Source: Varroa destructor (lineage: Eukaryota; Arthropoda; Arachnida; Mesostigmata; Varroidae). Taken from it: a stretch of DNA of 64,000 nucleotides. The notes under the pieces were generated by a model. That model did no database searches, had not been told where the DNA came from, and saw only the letters and a program-made list of their open reading frames with translations. The position numbers and the translations under genes were made by a program. Location of the stretch: assembly GCF_002443255.2 (NCBI RefSeq), contig NW_019211454.1, positions 55,297,823 to 55,361,822 of the forward strand, in the 5' to 3' direction. Positions 29,669-42,535 of the stretch are shown here, piece by piece. Position 1 is the first letter of the stretch, and every line of letters starts with the position of its first letter.

Positions 29669-30259
29669 CGAAAAATAGGTTGGTGCGATTGGTGATATCA
29701 TCGGTGTGGCGATGTTAACCGCCCACACCGACCTTGACCAAACGCTGGCCAGCCAATGGCTTACCCTGCCAGCTTACAGACGGGGCTTGCCATAAGGAAC
29801 CAGCTAACCTTGAGGCTCCACTTTCCCCGTTTATTTCTCATCTTGCGTCAACGAGTTTGGGGCTTTTGTGCGACTACAACTGATAAAGCGAACCTTGCGA
29901 GCGGATCACAAAAAGGAACCGGCCAGCTTACCCACTTATAGGTGGGTGTGCATTCAGTGTTACGATAAGCGCGCTCATCTATCGGTGTTAGAAAGGTCAG
30001 AGGATGAGGCGGCAGTCGTATTTGGCAGTGACAATATTCGCCGCAGTGGAACTAATGAACTTACCGGTAATGGCGATAGTGGGCAGCGAAGCCAAGTGGC
30101 TGGTCTGATAGTACGTCATGATTTTCTCCGCTCGAAAAATGGTTTGGGTTAGGATAAAGTGGCACTCTGTCCGCCCAGCTAAAAGGGGAGGAGGTTCGAA
30201 GGCAACCAGGTGTGGGTGAAATGGCGCCAAGTGGCCTTGGAATGAGGTGGTCAGACACA
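29669..30259. other. GC-richer block without a recognisable gene (copy 2)
   Basis: Duplicate of 11540-12130; the same remarks apply. Confidence 0.4.
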
Positions 30260-32240
30260 AAAGGCTAGAACGTAGGCATATATACCAACACAAATACACT
30301 CCTATCGCAATACACCTACACGATAAGACAGAACCGGAAAAAGTCTTGAACAGTACGGACGCCAAAAATATTTGTAAATATCAATCGAACGTGTACCAGT
30401 TCAATCCCGTACCTGCTTGCTCTAAGAAAATCCCGCAAATGCTTCGAGCTCCTCGAAGGCTCATTGCGCAATACCTCTTTGAACCTTCTGACCGGCCACC
30501 CTTTCAGAGTATTTGAGCAGCTTTGAAAAAGTACACACACGAAAGCTCTTTTGCTCTTTAAAACCAGCCTTTTGTTGCTGCAATCAATCGCCGATAATGT
30601 TGAATGCTTATTATTATTATTGCTATTTTATATATACATTGTCATTGCATAATAAGGCACTGTCCAAAACGTGCGTAGACGACTGAACCTTTGTATTATA
30701 CTTAACAGACATTGCGAGTGCAGCAAGTGCCTCGCTTGACTTAGCCTATGAAACGTTTGCAGACATTCTGGTATTAGTAAAAAAGATACGTTCTAGACCA
30801 ATCAGATGCTGTTGGAAAAACGAATATATTATTCGAAAGACCTATGCTAAAATTCACTTGAAAAAAAGGTAAGGCAATAGAAGAAAATGTATTTGCCCTT
30901 AAATCATTTTTCACATTGCGATGTCAAACTTTATCTGTTGTAGTGAAGAAAATTGCCATAACAAGATACCTGCAGTGAAGAGCAGATGAGGGTATAACAA
31001 AATTGGATGACTAAGTCAACTTACTACAGTTTCAGTGTTTGGGCAGGTAATTATCTATGGCAAGCCAAGAATAAAAATCCAAGCAAGCTGTTCTTGTCTG
31101 TTGCCATGTGATCAAGCTACACTTCCATTCGCAATTTTCGTCGAAGTCCATACCCTCAGGGCCCATTGCAAGTGGTATTTTCTGTTCAGGTTACCGGTCT
31201 AACAAAGGTCCTGAAGCCAACTTCCGCTCCGCTGCCATAGAGAACACAGGGTGATTAAACATTTGCCGACGACGCCTTCTTCTACTTAAACTTTGACCTC
31301 TTCCTGATAGCTTTTCTTTATCTTGGCGCTCGCTTGGCTGGAAAAGTTAATCTTGAGTTTTGCCTTGGGGAGAACCTAAAAAATTCAGCCTAACAGCCCC
31401 GAATGTCTCAAGTAAATCTAATCATAAAGAGTCTACGTAATTAGACGATAATAAAGAAGAAATAGAGCGTCGTCGACTGTTTTTCACTCAGGTGAATTTA
31501 TTGAGAGCTGATTAAAATGTAAAGAGTAAACAATTTTTTTTGCCAAAATGTTTCCTCGTATGGTTTGCTAAATATGAATATGCGTAATATTGATAGATAC
31601 ATTAGTTTATTTAGCTAGTATATAATTATTTAATAAAAACTACCCTACATTTAAGTAATACAAAGACAAAATACCCTTTCTGTAATATTTGACGTTCAAT
31701 TGCATACATGCAAATTTGGAAACATTTTTAACCTTTTCCGTCCTGGAGTTATTATTCAGGTCGCCAACATGGTGATTGATATTCTGCCCCTTTCTTCTCA
31801 TTCAACCTTTTGTTGATCCTTATTTTTTTTTTTTTTGTTACGTACATGTATCATTACGCTGATCATCATAATTGCAAAGAGAGAAAAGTGTTACCTTCCG
31901 CTCACAAAAAGCATTTATCAACATGCGTAGTTTACCTTGTAGCGATCCCGCACGATGCTTTATTAAGCTTTCTAGCGGGGCGACTTTTAGGCACGGAGGC
32001 AATGAAGGTAAATGTCGAACAATTATACGCTATTACACACCATTACGCGTGTTAACGTTAAGTGTATTGATATCTACGTAGGTAAATTGCTGGTGTAAAT
32101 ATATGTACGGATTATCCAGCGTACCCTGCCGTTCTGCTGTCATCATCGCTCGAGATAATAATGGGACGGAACAATCTTATTTCCTCTTCTACTCTTCAAC
32201 AATCAAGGGAAACCTCATTTTCGCTCGACTGACGTCCTTC

Positions 32241-35200
32241 GTGACATCGACATACACTGGCTTTGTTACTGGCCATCTTGGAAAGTTTCATACGAGTAGC
32301 CAGCTAGTCTATGCCTAGCTAATCCTATCGTTACAAGTGTCAATTGCCATCTAGGAAGTTAGAATACGCGAAAATATTCGTACACAAAAAATCCTTCGGG
32401 GCTCCAGGCTCGGCCCCGTAATCATCAGTAAACGATACAAAATAGGTTCTGGAACTCTTTCTCTCTGCTCCCTTAAGGCCGCGTGTTACTAACCAGCTGT
32501 TGGCTGTTGATAAGATGAAAAAAAAGAGGAAAGCAGCCAGATTCGGTTCATCACGGAATTAGGCCCAATCATCTAAAAAGGACGCTTTTATGTAGTTGTA
32601 TACGTGCAAAGAAGCTAACTTTTCACCGTTCTGCTAGAAGAGTAATAAGTGAGACAGTGTTTTCGTTCAAGGAACTTGCACGATTAAATTAAGCAATTTT
32701 AATCAAGTTTTTTTTTGTCTCTGGGGAATGGGGGGAAGCAGCCTGCCTATCTAACCGCAAGAGATTTTGGCACCTTCGTTAAATCAACGCATACTTCGAA
32801 TGCTAGATCATCATCAATCAGTCAGTCAAGATCTTTACAACATCTTGCAGAACTTGCTTGCACCATTGCTACTCGTCTATGCTGCCCAACCGACTATGCA
32901 GTTTCCCCGTCACTTTACTCAATGCCATCCATGTACCTGTGTAAACTGTTCGGACAAGCAATCGGAACTATTCCATTGTCAATGTTACCGGATATACGGC
33001 ATGAATCTAGGGCTACCTAAGTATCATAAGTTGTTCCACATGCGATTATCAAAGTATTCGACCCAGGAGCTCCTTAGAGGTTTTAAGCCAGCGCGAATCA
33101 TCTAAACGCATACGGCGCTTTCTGGCTGACGCGTAGAAGAGCGTTAATAGGTAGTATATGAATATATTTTTCCTTAATGCATATATAATCTGGGATTGCG
33201 CCACTTAACAGCCAGCCGACCTTGATTTTTTTGGTGACCGATTTTCTCAATGTAACAATTTGCTTTCGAGTGTGCTTCGTCCTTGCTGCTAATGTTACGA
33301 ATGATGACAGGGGACGTAAACATAAAATAGTGAGGGTAAATAATAGTATGACGAGATTTGTTGCAAATTCTTGAATAATACTTGAACTTTTCACAGGATT
33401 TCAGCAACGACAGGCTACCTTAAAATTGGTCTTTTGGCTATCTTTAGTAGACACTTCTCAAATACCCTTACCGGACATGAACACATAGAAAGCGTGGAGC
33501 TTAGCACATGGTGAATAGTCACTTGCCCCGTTCACAAAAAGCTTAATGCAAGCACGGGCCCGCTTCCTCCTGCGGGATTATATTTTGCACGGCGCATGTG
33601 TTGAGCCTGTAGTTATTAACTCTAGACCTAATTTCTTGTAGCACGTATCATGTCCTTCAGACACAGCTTCCTTTTTTACTGTGGGAGCACTAGGATTCGC
33701 CAACATCAGAACCCATGTACATTTCGAATAGTTGGATAGCATTAATGCATTTGTACGTTCTTTCAGAAAGACAGTAACGAAGCCCATTTAGTAACAGGTA
33801 ACAACTAGCTGAGGAAGTCGAATTAATGGTCTGCTATTGATGTTGTTGATAAGTCATTGTAGAATATACATAATAAAAGGGCTCAGAGAACATGTATGGC
33901 TTGATCTGAGCTTACAGAGAGAAAACTAAGATAAGGTTCTTCTAAACTAAATTATCAAATATCTCTGCCCTAAAATCATACAATGGCCTTGCCTAGTTGC
34001 TGGGCCATTTCTTCGTGGCTCGATAGAGTAGTTTTTATGAAGCGCAAAATCTGGCAGCTCTAAGTTTCAGTTGGTATGAACTTAATCATGCTATGTTTCA
34101 ACCCGTGCATGTATTCGCTACGGATCAAAACTTTGTTAATCTGTACAGAAACATGCTATTTGTTTTACAAGATTAATTTACTAATTTACCTTATTGTCAT
34201 CTTCTATGTGTTGAAGTATCTAGAAATTGTTGCAGTATTTAAGTTAGTCGTGGGAATTTTCATCTCAACAGAAGATTCTTTTTCAGATACGAATGTGATT
34301 TATAGCATATATGTTCAGCACTATACTATTTATGTATCTCTTGCCTTATGCTAAGTCCTACGTCGACAAAACGAAGGAGATTCTAATTCCGCATTTATAC
34401 ACCCTTATAGAAAATTAGTCGCGCTGGTATGAGCTTCTTTTCGCACGGGCAACCATCATTGCCGAAGAACTCATTTCTTCTTCATTTATTTCTTCACGCT
34501 CGTACTATGCGCGCGTAGCAGGGTATACAGTATCAATTATAGCTTCGTAGTTGTCAATTAGACATTTCTAAAGTCACATCAATTTCCGCGATCATCACCG
34601 ACAGTCCCCATATCACTATCGATGGCCATATCATTCACAAGAAGAAAATACTCATAACAATTCTTTTACGCCTTTTTTATGTTGACTTTTCTTTGGGCAA
34701 GCTCGACAAAAATTGAGATCTTCCAGAATGAGGATCAATTTTAGTTCTTCTGTGCATTTCTATGTGTATTCGCATTACCGTTTCAAAAACAAAATAGGAG
34801 ATTTGATACAATTATCAGAGTCCAATACGCTGAGATCATACCATACTTTTGGCGTTTCTTCTTGATCATCATTCAGTTGTTGACGTAAACGGTTTAACCC
34901 AGATTTGGCGGGAAGATGTAGGATACAATTAGGCCTTCTTTACGTGGTGGACGTTACTCCTCGACCGCCTTCTGTATGCCAGTTACACATTATTACATAT
35001 TAGGAAGCAAAGACTAAGCACGTTTCTTGAATTCAATTGTGTTCTTGCTAAATGTAGGATCTGATCATTCCATCATTATGATCGAATATTCGAACTAGCA
35101 TCTTGCTGGGTTACCAAGACCTCCAGTCCTGCCGTGTCTGTTCCTGACGATATACCTGCCGACCGCATTACTTGACCCGATGGTCGATGCGCTCGTCAGA

Positions 35201-36640
35201 GAGAGCCGGCCAAGTCGGACGAATGTAAATGCCAAGCTTATGTAAATAAATCCAACACTGAGGACCGTTTACTGAAGGAAAGTACAAGTGGAAAGCAATG
35301 TTTTAACCCGCGTAACCGATGCGAACTATAGGCACCGATTTGTTCCTATGGATAGACACGTTTGCAGTCCACATTTATATTGGTACAGGTAATTTTAGTA
35401 CAGCCGTAGTTGACACTTATCGGTCAATGAAGAAAAGGGATGAAACAGCTACTGTTACTTCTATATGTTCAAGTGACTGGATGGACTTTCGATACATTCA
35501 TGCTTTGCCTGCCTGACATGGGTTCTCCGATTTTTTTCTTACATACGACCCTGCGCTTATATAAAGCTTATATAAAGTTCCTCGTGGCACGAGCGAACCG
35601 AAAACTCTAGCGTGCTACTGTTTTTGTCACATTTCCATATATAGAAATTTAATTCAACTACGGAAGTGAGAGGCTACTGATGTACCGCACGACGAACCAC
35701 TGATTCTACTCTGTCATCAGGTTGACATACAACTGATACCAATATGTCGTTACCGAACAATCGAGCAGTCAAAAAAGCATACTGCTAGTTAAACTCAGAA
35801 CTGTGATGATTGGAGAAGATGAAAAATTTTTACAAAGGAACATAATAGTGGTAATAATAATAAGTAGATATCATAACAGCTGGTTACAGAGAAGTGTTGC
35901 TGACAGGACGTTTACTTTTGTTGGGTTAAAGATACGTTGGCATCATCCGGAAGGCTTGCTTAGTGAACCTCGGCTATTCGTCCTTTTTTCTGCATGAACA
36001 ACAAATAAAATTGCGGTGTGTGCCACAGAGCCATCAGGAAACAGTAATATAAAACACACGAGAGTGACAGGGAACGTAGGACGTCAGCATGATATCTATT
36101 CCACACAGAATCGAACCGCAATCGGAATCGTCCACGAAGGTCTTCTGGTAAAAAAAAAAAGATCTTGCACAAAGACATAATAGAGACGCTCCTCGTTTTT
36201 AGCTTTTGTTAGACAGCCATATCTATATATGCACGAATGTATACAAAGTCACAACCAACGCAGATTGTCATCGTAGTTATCGTGACAAATTGAACGAAAC
36301 ACGCTTATATTTGTACATAATTTATATAATTGAACGAAAATAAGAAATACATTTACATTTTGATTGTTGCATGTACAATTTATTGAAGTCACACTTGCGA
36401 AGACATACATGACTTAGAAGGTCCATAGGAAGTAAAACAAATCGGTTTCTCAACTTGTGTTAAGCATACGATTAAGAAAACAATTAGCTTAATTCTCGTA
36501 AGCCCCGTTCAAAATCTGTCTGCCAATTCACAATCCAACATGCTATAAGTTTCTACATGTCATCATTTGAATTCAGTTTTTCAGTGTCATGAAGTAGAAT
36601 GCAATCATGCTAGGTACTTACAAAGACTGACGTGACAAAG
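32241..36640. other. Gene-poor single-copy DNA
   Basis: This is where sequence unique to the right side of the duplication begins. I see no gene. Reading frames here stay near or below 110 codons and lack family motifs. An exact 11-base tandem duplication at 35556-35577 (unit CTTATATAAAG) puts two TATAAA-like elements next to each other, but no transcript can be assigned to them. Confidence 0.6.
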
Positions 36641-36675
36641 AAAAATTGCCTACAGTTTCCTAACGCGTTAGAGAC

Positions 36676-37060
36676 TCAGGTGCCGTCCGCAATTACTTCT
36701 TCTTCTTCAATATCAGAGTCACAGTCGTCGCTTCCCTGGTAAGGAAGTTTTTAGAGTGATCATTTTCGCTTCTTTCATCATAACCTCCACAATTTTCTCT
36801 TTGGTTGGCCTCATTTCCGTCACCACAGATTCATCAGTTAGCGTCACTAATGCACCCGTTGCTGCTTCCAGCATAGACGATGCTTCCAGCAGTCTATCCT
36901 TTCTGTTCCTTGCTACCCTTAGCTGTTCAATACGGCGACACAGAAGCGTGGCGAAAACGACGGCGAGCGGTAACGCCGTCACCTCTCGGCAGCCGGACAC
37001 GAGTCACTTCGTGTCTTCGCTCAACTCATCGTCTGACTGTTCCGCAGCGTCGTTCTCTGT
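36676..37060 (-). pseudogene. Decayed coding-like segment with acidic ends, family unknown
   Basis: Read on the minus strand, the central part is an open frame rich in R, E, A, V and T that contains the short stretch RIEQLRVARNRKDRLLEA. It is flanked on both sides by acidic stretches in shifted positions: SDDELSED just upstream, closed by a stop, and GSDDCDSDIEEEEV just downstream, ending in TGA at 36676-36678. Joining the centre to the acidic tail needs either a one-base frameshift near 36740 or a 49-base intron ending in CTTACCAG; the first seems likelier because the intron would be very short with a weak donor (GTTATG). A basic, helix-prone centre with acidic patches is common in transposon-derived DNA-binding proteins, but I recognise no family. 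The opposite strand also has a 165-codon frame, which I read as its shadow. Confidence 0.35.
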
Positions 37061-37627
37061 TCAGATAGTAGCGGGTCGTCCTTTCACATGGTGTTCGAAA
37101 ATTCTCGCAGCGCCTAGGCGACGAGCTCCCGACACAAATACTGCCGCACTTACCGAACAACGAATGAAATACGAAAAACAGGGAGATCTCTCCGTTTGTA
37201 TACGCATGTATTATAATACGAAAAGGTGCCGTCCTCAAAACCTGTTTCGGTAGCGTTAACTCCACAAAAAATAGAAGCACTTCCCTTGGTAACTTGTTGA
37301 TGTTACAGCCGTCAAAAAATAGTAGGACTCTGACTAGTACAGCCTTCGTATTTTAGCGGATGTTTGTCAATCACTACAATAGACGCACTGTATCTTCTGC
37401 ATTATTCTTGCCTCCGTTTTTTTGGTAGTTGTTCGAGAAACTGGCTGAGGGCATGGCTAAGCATCACCGACGCATGGTAAGTGCATGCAAGCTTACTTGC
37501 ATGTACCAGCTGGCAGGTACCACGTTTTTAACACCAGCAGCAAAAGTAGCAATGTTGTCGTTGGTCTTACTGCAAAGTTGCTTTGGAACCTGCCCAATTT
37601 ATATATATTTGGAAATGTGAGTGCTTC

Positions 37628-38115
37628 GTACCACCTCGCCGCGTTCACGGCACGCCGAAAAGGTCCCGCCGAAAGGGCTCTGGCACTTTTGGTGGAGACC
37701 GCGTTTGAGATACAGAGCTAGTTCGATTACCCAGCGCCTCCACGTGGAGTGGGCCCCCGGGAAAGGGAAATCGGCGGGTAAAGAGGCACTTGGGGAAGGG
37801 CGAAGCAAAAAGGCTTGTAGTAGCCCGAAGACAGACGCACGGTGGCCACGACGCCTGCTGCTCACCCTGTAGTGGGTGTCTTCGCATCTGGACCACCTCG
37901 GACTGAAGGGAGGAGGACAGTGCGGCTAGAAGGGATTTGGGTGAGAGGGTTAGCGGAGGTTGGGACGGGGACCTGCATCGGCTGAGAGGATTAGTGAGCC
38001 ATGGCTGGGGTGGTCGAGAAGCAGAGGCGACCACGCAATGATCGGAAAAAGCACCCGCTGCCGACAGCCTTCGGGGAGGATTCAGGGTTGGGCTCAAGAA
38101 ACAAGGACCTGTGAA
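37628..38115. other. GC-rich block of about 490 bases, identity unknown
   Basis: This is the strongest GC island in the right half, with sharp changes in composition on both sides. Frames are open on both strands (up to 150 codons on the minus strand), but none shows a domain, and the proline/serine/arginine-rich composition is what GC-rich non-coding DNA gives. Possible explanations are the 5' part of a decayed retrotransposon, a CpG-rich promoter, or a foreign insertion. I cannot choose among them. It lies about 0.6 kb from the decayed coding-like segment at 36676-37060, which may share its origin. Confidence 0.45.
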
Positions 38116-39288
38116 GGGGGAAGATAGGTATTTTTAGCAGCTGCAGATGCCTTTCTCTAGCAGCAGCGCCCGTAGTAACTTAAATTGCTTATTGATGGTC
38201 CTCGATTCCTACCTCCTGCTCTTCACGTGCCTGTTTTTCAAAGTTGAGGTTAAAATTCCGCAGGCATTTTGTCGCCCCTACCGCTATTGTCGTACGCTAG
38301 ACATCAACATCCACACGATCGCCCTAGAACTCCCACTACTATACGTGGCTCACTCGCTGCACTGCCCAATTGAACACCTGGTTATAATTCAAAAAGCTCC
38401 CGATGTGACGCGGTGCAACCCTACGATGCGGCTCTATATCGAATGGGTGTTCATTAGAGTCGGTCAGAGCCTAACATCCAAAGAAAATGGATATCCGCGA
38501 TGAACGGAGAAGCAAGACGAAGGACACACGCTTCTTTTATTTTCTGTCCCAATCGAATCCAGCTTCGATGTGGAAGAGGTAACGAGGTAAAAGAGGAACC
38601 GAGTACCAAGGAACCGAAGGAAACAATGGCACTTCTGTGAGACTCGATCTTCTAACGATAATTAACAGACCCCTACACTCGATGTCTCATAATCGAAAGT
38701 AAAAATGTTCAGTAGCGTGCACAAAACTTGAAAAATTTGTATCACAGTATGGAGTAACAGGATTTTTTCTAACTACGACGAACTATATAAAGGCTTTGTC
38801 GAGGCTTTGAAAGCAGAACTCTGACTAGAAAATGAGTTTATACTATTTCTCAAGTCGTTTCGTTGTATCTATCAAATGTTCAAGGTATTTACTTATACGA
38901 TAGATCATAGGGCATTTGTTGTCGATAAAATGTCATCTGGAGTTTCCGTTGCCTATAACGAAGGACTCACAATACACACAAGAACTACAGCAGTGGTTTT
39001 AACTAGGTTCATTATGATTCTTCTTCATGCGTCCTGAATACTGCTGCATCAATATTATGGATGTCAAGGAAAAGACTCGCCGACTTTAGGCGAAAAGTGC
39101 CAGCGTTCAGTAACCAGTCCAGGGTCCGCAAGAGCTGCTTTAAGGAGCAATAGAAGAATTTCTAAAAGGCACGAACCTCACGATATGATACCGATGCAGT
39201 GTTTAATCGAAATATCTGCCTCGTGACTTATCCACTTTCAGAGTATTTCGTAAGTGCCAATAGAATACGCTGGACATTAATGACTCTG

Positions 39289-39305
39289 AAAAAAAAAAAA
39301 AAAAA
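39289..39305. repeat. Poly-A tract, 17 A
   Basis: A run of 17 A following TGACTCTG. No polyadenylation signal or recognisable retroposon body lies just upstream, so I call it only as a homopolymer. Confidence 0.85.
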
Positions 39306-42300
39306 CTACCTTTATTAATTTGTCAATATTCCCAGTATATTCCTCATCTTCGAGAGATCATAGACAGGAACAGAAAAATCCTTCGTTTGTTTCTCGTATT
39401 TGCCTGTCGTAAGCATTGTCAATATTGCGCTACAAACTTACAGAATTGTTGATTATTTAATTTTAGAAAATGAAATTAATTATCATAGAACGCGGAATCG
39501 ATCCGGCAGTATCTATCTTCTGCATGATCTTATAATGGGTTTTAAAGACAGCCTGAAACAGCCCTTTTATTACCCGATTTTCGAGCCTTTCGATTTAATT
39601 CGGCTAAAAATTCTTCGAAACATCAATTGATCACAATTTTAAAAAGTCTGTACACCACGTTACTCTGTCGTGTACACTAAACGCCAAAGAAAAGTATCCT
39701 GTGTAAAGAAAATTAGCATTATAACAACAATAAAGATTAAAAGGTTGAGCTTCCTTATTTCTTTTAACATGCATTTGACCGAAGATATGCCTACATTAGA
39801 AGTAATAAAGTCGTTCAAGGACTCCTAAGCGAGTGCTCAAGACGTTTTTATTTCAATTATTGATAAGATCAACGTCAAGAGGAAAAAGAATGTATTAAAG
39901 AGAAAGACATGTGAAGACCAGCCGCAAAGAAAAAACAGGAATGGCGGCGTTTGTATTGTAAATAATAGATTCTTATGAGTGCCTGGGGCATAATTTTTTT
40001 ACAGTGTTATACATTCACAGCCCTATATTGATACCTTTCTCTATGTAGGTATATATGCATGTGAGCGTTTGTGTGATGAACACTGAGTGAACAAAACGGA
40101 TCCTCCGACCGAGTCCGAAAGGGAATTCAACCAAATGAAAGAACGTCATTATCCTTCCCAAATTAATCTCTTCCTTGAGGCAGTACGGACATCTCTAGCT
40201 GGTAGTGGCGGTAGGCCCTCCTAGAGCGCAGGAGGTTATAGTTTGTCGAGGACCACAGAGTTGACTAGCTGACATCGTCATACATGCCCAACCTTGATAT
40301 AAATGAAAGTTTTCAAAGTTTGAAAGCACGGGAAAGTTAATGGGTGACTATGCAAAGAAGCGCGACCGATATATTCAATTCTGCCGTTTTTCGCCTAGTA
40401 CTAGCGATGAGAATGGCAAACGGGCAAAGAAGAAAATTACAGAACGAAGACGGAGTTGGAGCTAATGAAGATCGGTGTGATTTATAGGAGCGAACACAGA
40501 GCTTTGCGGTGCGTTCTCTTCTCGTTTAGATTCAAGGGAGGACATACATATGTCCTATAGATTACTCTCTGCAACACTCCTCGTCGGGGTATAAGGTTGG
40601 GTGACGTGAAAATGCGTAGCCAAAAATAGACCTAGCCTCACCCCCCACCCCGCGTTCGTTATATCGAAAGAGCTCCTCACGATGGTGACGCTATCGTAAC
40701 GTGCACCCTTGCTGTTCTGCAAGCATTCCCCATAGAGCCCGGTGCACTGGTGTTTTTGGCTAGAGGTTCTCACGATACAGATGAAAAGAGAAATTCATTC
40801 GAAAACTACTTGTATTTTCTGAATCATTGAAGGCTCAAAATAGGTAGTTCAGAACGATGAGGAGTTTTTTAACAACTGAAAAAATCAAGCATGAAATATC
40901 TCATCAATTTCTATTTCCTTTTGCGATGTTCTTATTTACTTTTTAACATTTTCGATTAGTATAAATGCAATTAGTTTAAGCATTGGAGAAATAATATAAT
41001 ATTTTATTGTAAGTGTTGTTATATCTTACTAAAGCGAGGTAAACCCGTAATCATTCTAGTGGTGCATTCTGTTGGGGGACTTATAATTGAATTTAGATCA
41101 TGGAATATTTATTCAAAATACCTAATTCTAAAATTATAGATTATGAACTCAGAGCCAGACTTATTGAATTTACAGAAGATACGGATTTCAGTTTCAGCTT
41201 AAAAGGTGACAACGATATCAACGTCTGAATCTTGTTTACGGTACTGAGTCTTAAACCTAGATGTTTGCTACTGTAAAATGAAACATGTATACATATAAAG
41301 TGAATTAACTCGAGATATAGTCAAGATTAGCGATTTTATTTCATGAATTATTTTGTAAGTATATGTTTATTTAAGAGTTAGCTCGTAACTTTCATGCGAA
41401 GTGTATATACCAAGATACTTCATCGCCATTTAGCCGCGCGATCTATATAGAGTATGTACCGTGCTACCACATTTTTTTTTTTATAAAGATTGACAAAAAA
41501 TAGGCTTATGGTGTAAGATATATATATTCTCATTTTTCTCTGCTTAACTATGAGGTTCTTGCCTCATTGGCTTATGTTGGGTATAAATGAGTATTGGCTG
41601 ATTCAAACCTGGCATTTAAAAACTGTCCCGCTAACCCACTGTCCCACAAGTATTTTTAATTATTTAGCTGCCTTTATTCACGTGCTACATACGCGAAAGG
41701 ATGATGAGACTACTGACATCTCACACGTACAGCACGAGCCATTCAGTCCTTGCTTAGTGCTATCCCCTAGGATATACCTGACAAAAACAAGAACTAGAAC
41801 GTTCAATGTGAGTCTCAAGCTATTTCTAGAGTCATTGCAATCATAGTGCCTTAATTGGAGAATGCGCCTTATTGTTCCTCGTCAGACACGAGTGTAGGAC
41901 AAGGCGTGGATATGAACGGCTCCACAGACATGCTCTTTTCTGCAAAGTATCCCCTCCAGGCTTAATCTGATTATTGATGAGGAACTACATATAAAATTAA
42001 TTTCATATAATTAACTTGCCACGTATCACGCAGTAAAGTACTTAAAATAATATTGGTGATGAAAAAAAATCCGATAGAGAAAAGTATATGCTCATGGACA
42101 CGCCTTTGACGGCAATAGGAGGCTGCGGCAGAGAGAAACAAGCTACGTGTTGTCGGAAAACAAAAATTACTTATAGTCAGCTTCGTGTTAACGGAAGCAT
42201 CGAAAACCGTGACAAACATTGATCTCCTATTTCGAAATGACGCTATGTTAGAACTGTGCGATACTTTGCGACACCTTTTTTCTTATAGTCGAAACGTACT

Positions 42301-42517
42301 TAGACTTTTTAAAATCTGAGAGTGTTTGCTCGGATATCATCATTCGGACTTTTAGCAGCCGAGTTGTAGTGAGCCATTGAAAATCAGAAAGATTCAAGTG
42401 ACTTACGATTATGGTGACGGTGCAGACAGTTAATTGTTAACCCTTTGTGTTCTGTAAAGGGCCTACAGCTACAAACATCGTAAGCCAATGGTTGAAAAAG
42501 TTTTAGAAGATATTTTG

Positions 42518-42535
42518 AACTCGAAATTTCGAGTT
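42518..42535. repeat. Perfect 18-base palindrome
   Basis: AACTCGAAATTTCGAGTT is its own reverse complement over 18 bases with no spacer. Such a site could bind a dimeric protein, but no regulated gene is apparent nearby and one such palindrome is not remarkable in a window this size. Confidence 0.8.

Larger units (their letters stand above)
18129..32240 (+). repeat. Direct duplication, copy 2 (contiguous copy)
   Basis: This is the second copy of 1-14111. It begins where the sequence matches window position 1. It ends where copy 1 meets the gap, but here the sequence continues without interruption into single-copy DNA at 32241. Copy 2 is therefore the better representative of the locus. The only difference I found is at the poly-C tract (27192-27208 against 9065-9079). 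No gene is recognisable inside it. Confidence 0.97.

Noticed and set aside
32767..33105. 112-codon ORF with a cysteine cluster resembling a zinc knuckle
   Set aside because: Cysteine and histidine spacing does not match CCHC or other zinc-binding patterns, and the overlapping frame is equally open.
36756..37253. 165-codon plus-strand ORF, the longest in the window
   Set aside because: It lies opposite the coding-like minus-strand segment and is serine/threonine/alanine-rich in the way expected of a shadow frame. No signal or domain supports it.
37645..38097. 150-codon minus-strand ORF rich in proline and serine
   Set aside because: It is fully contained in the GC-rich block, and a competing frame is open on the opposite strand. 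It has no domain.
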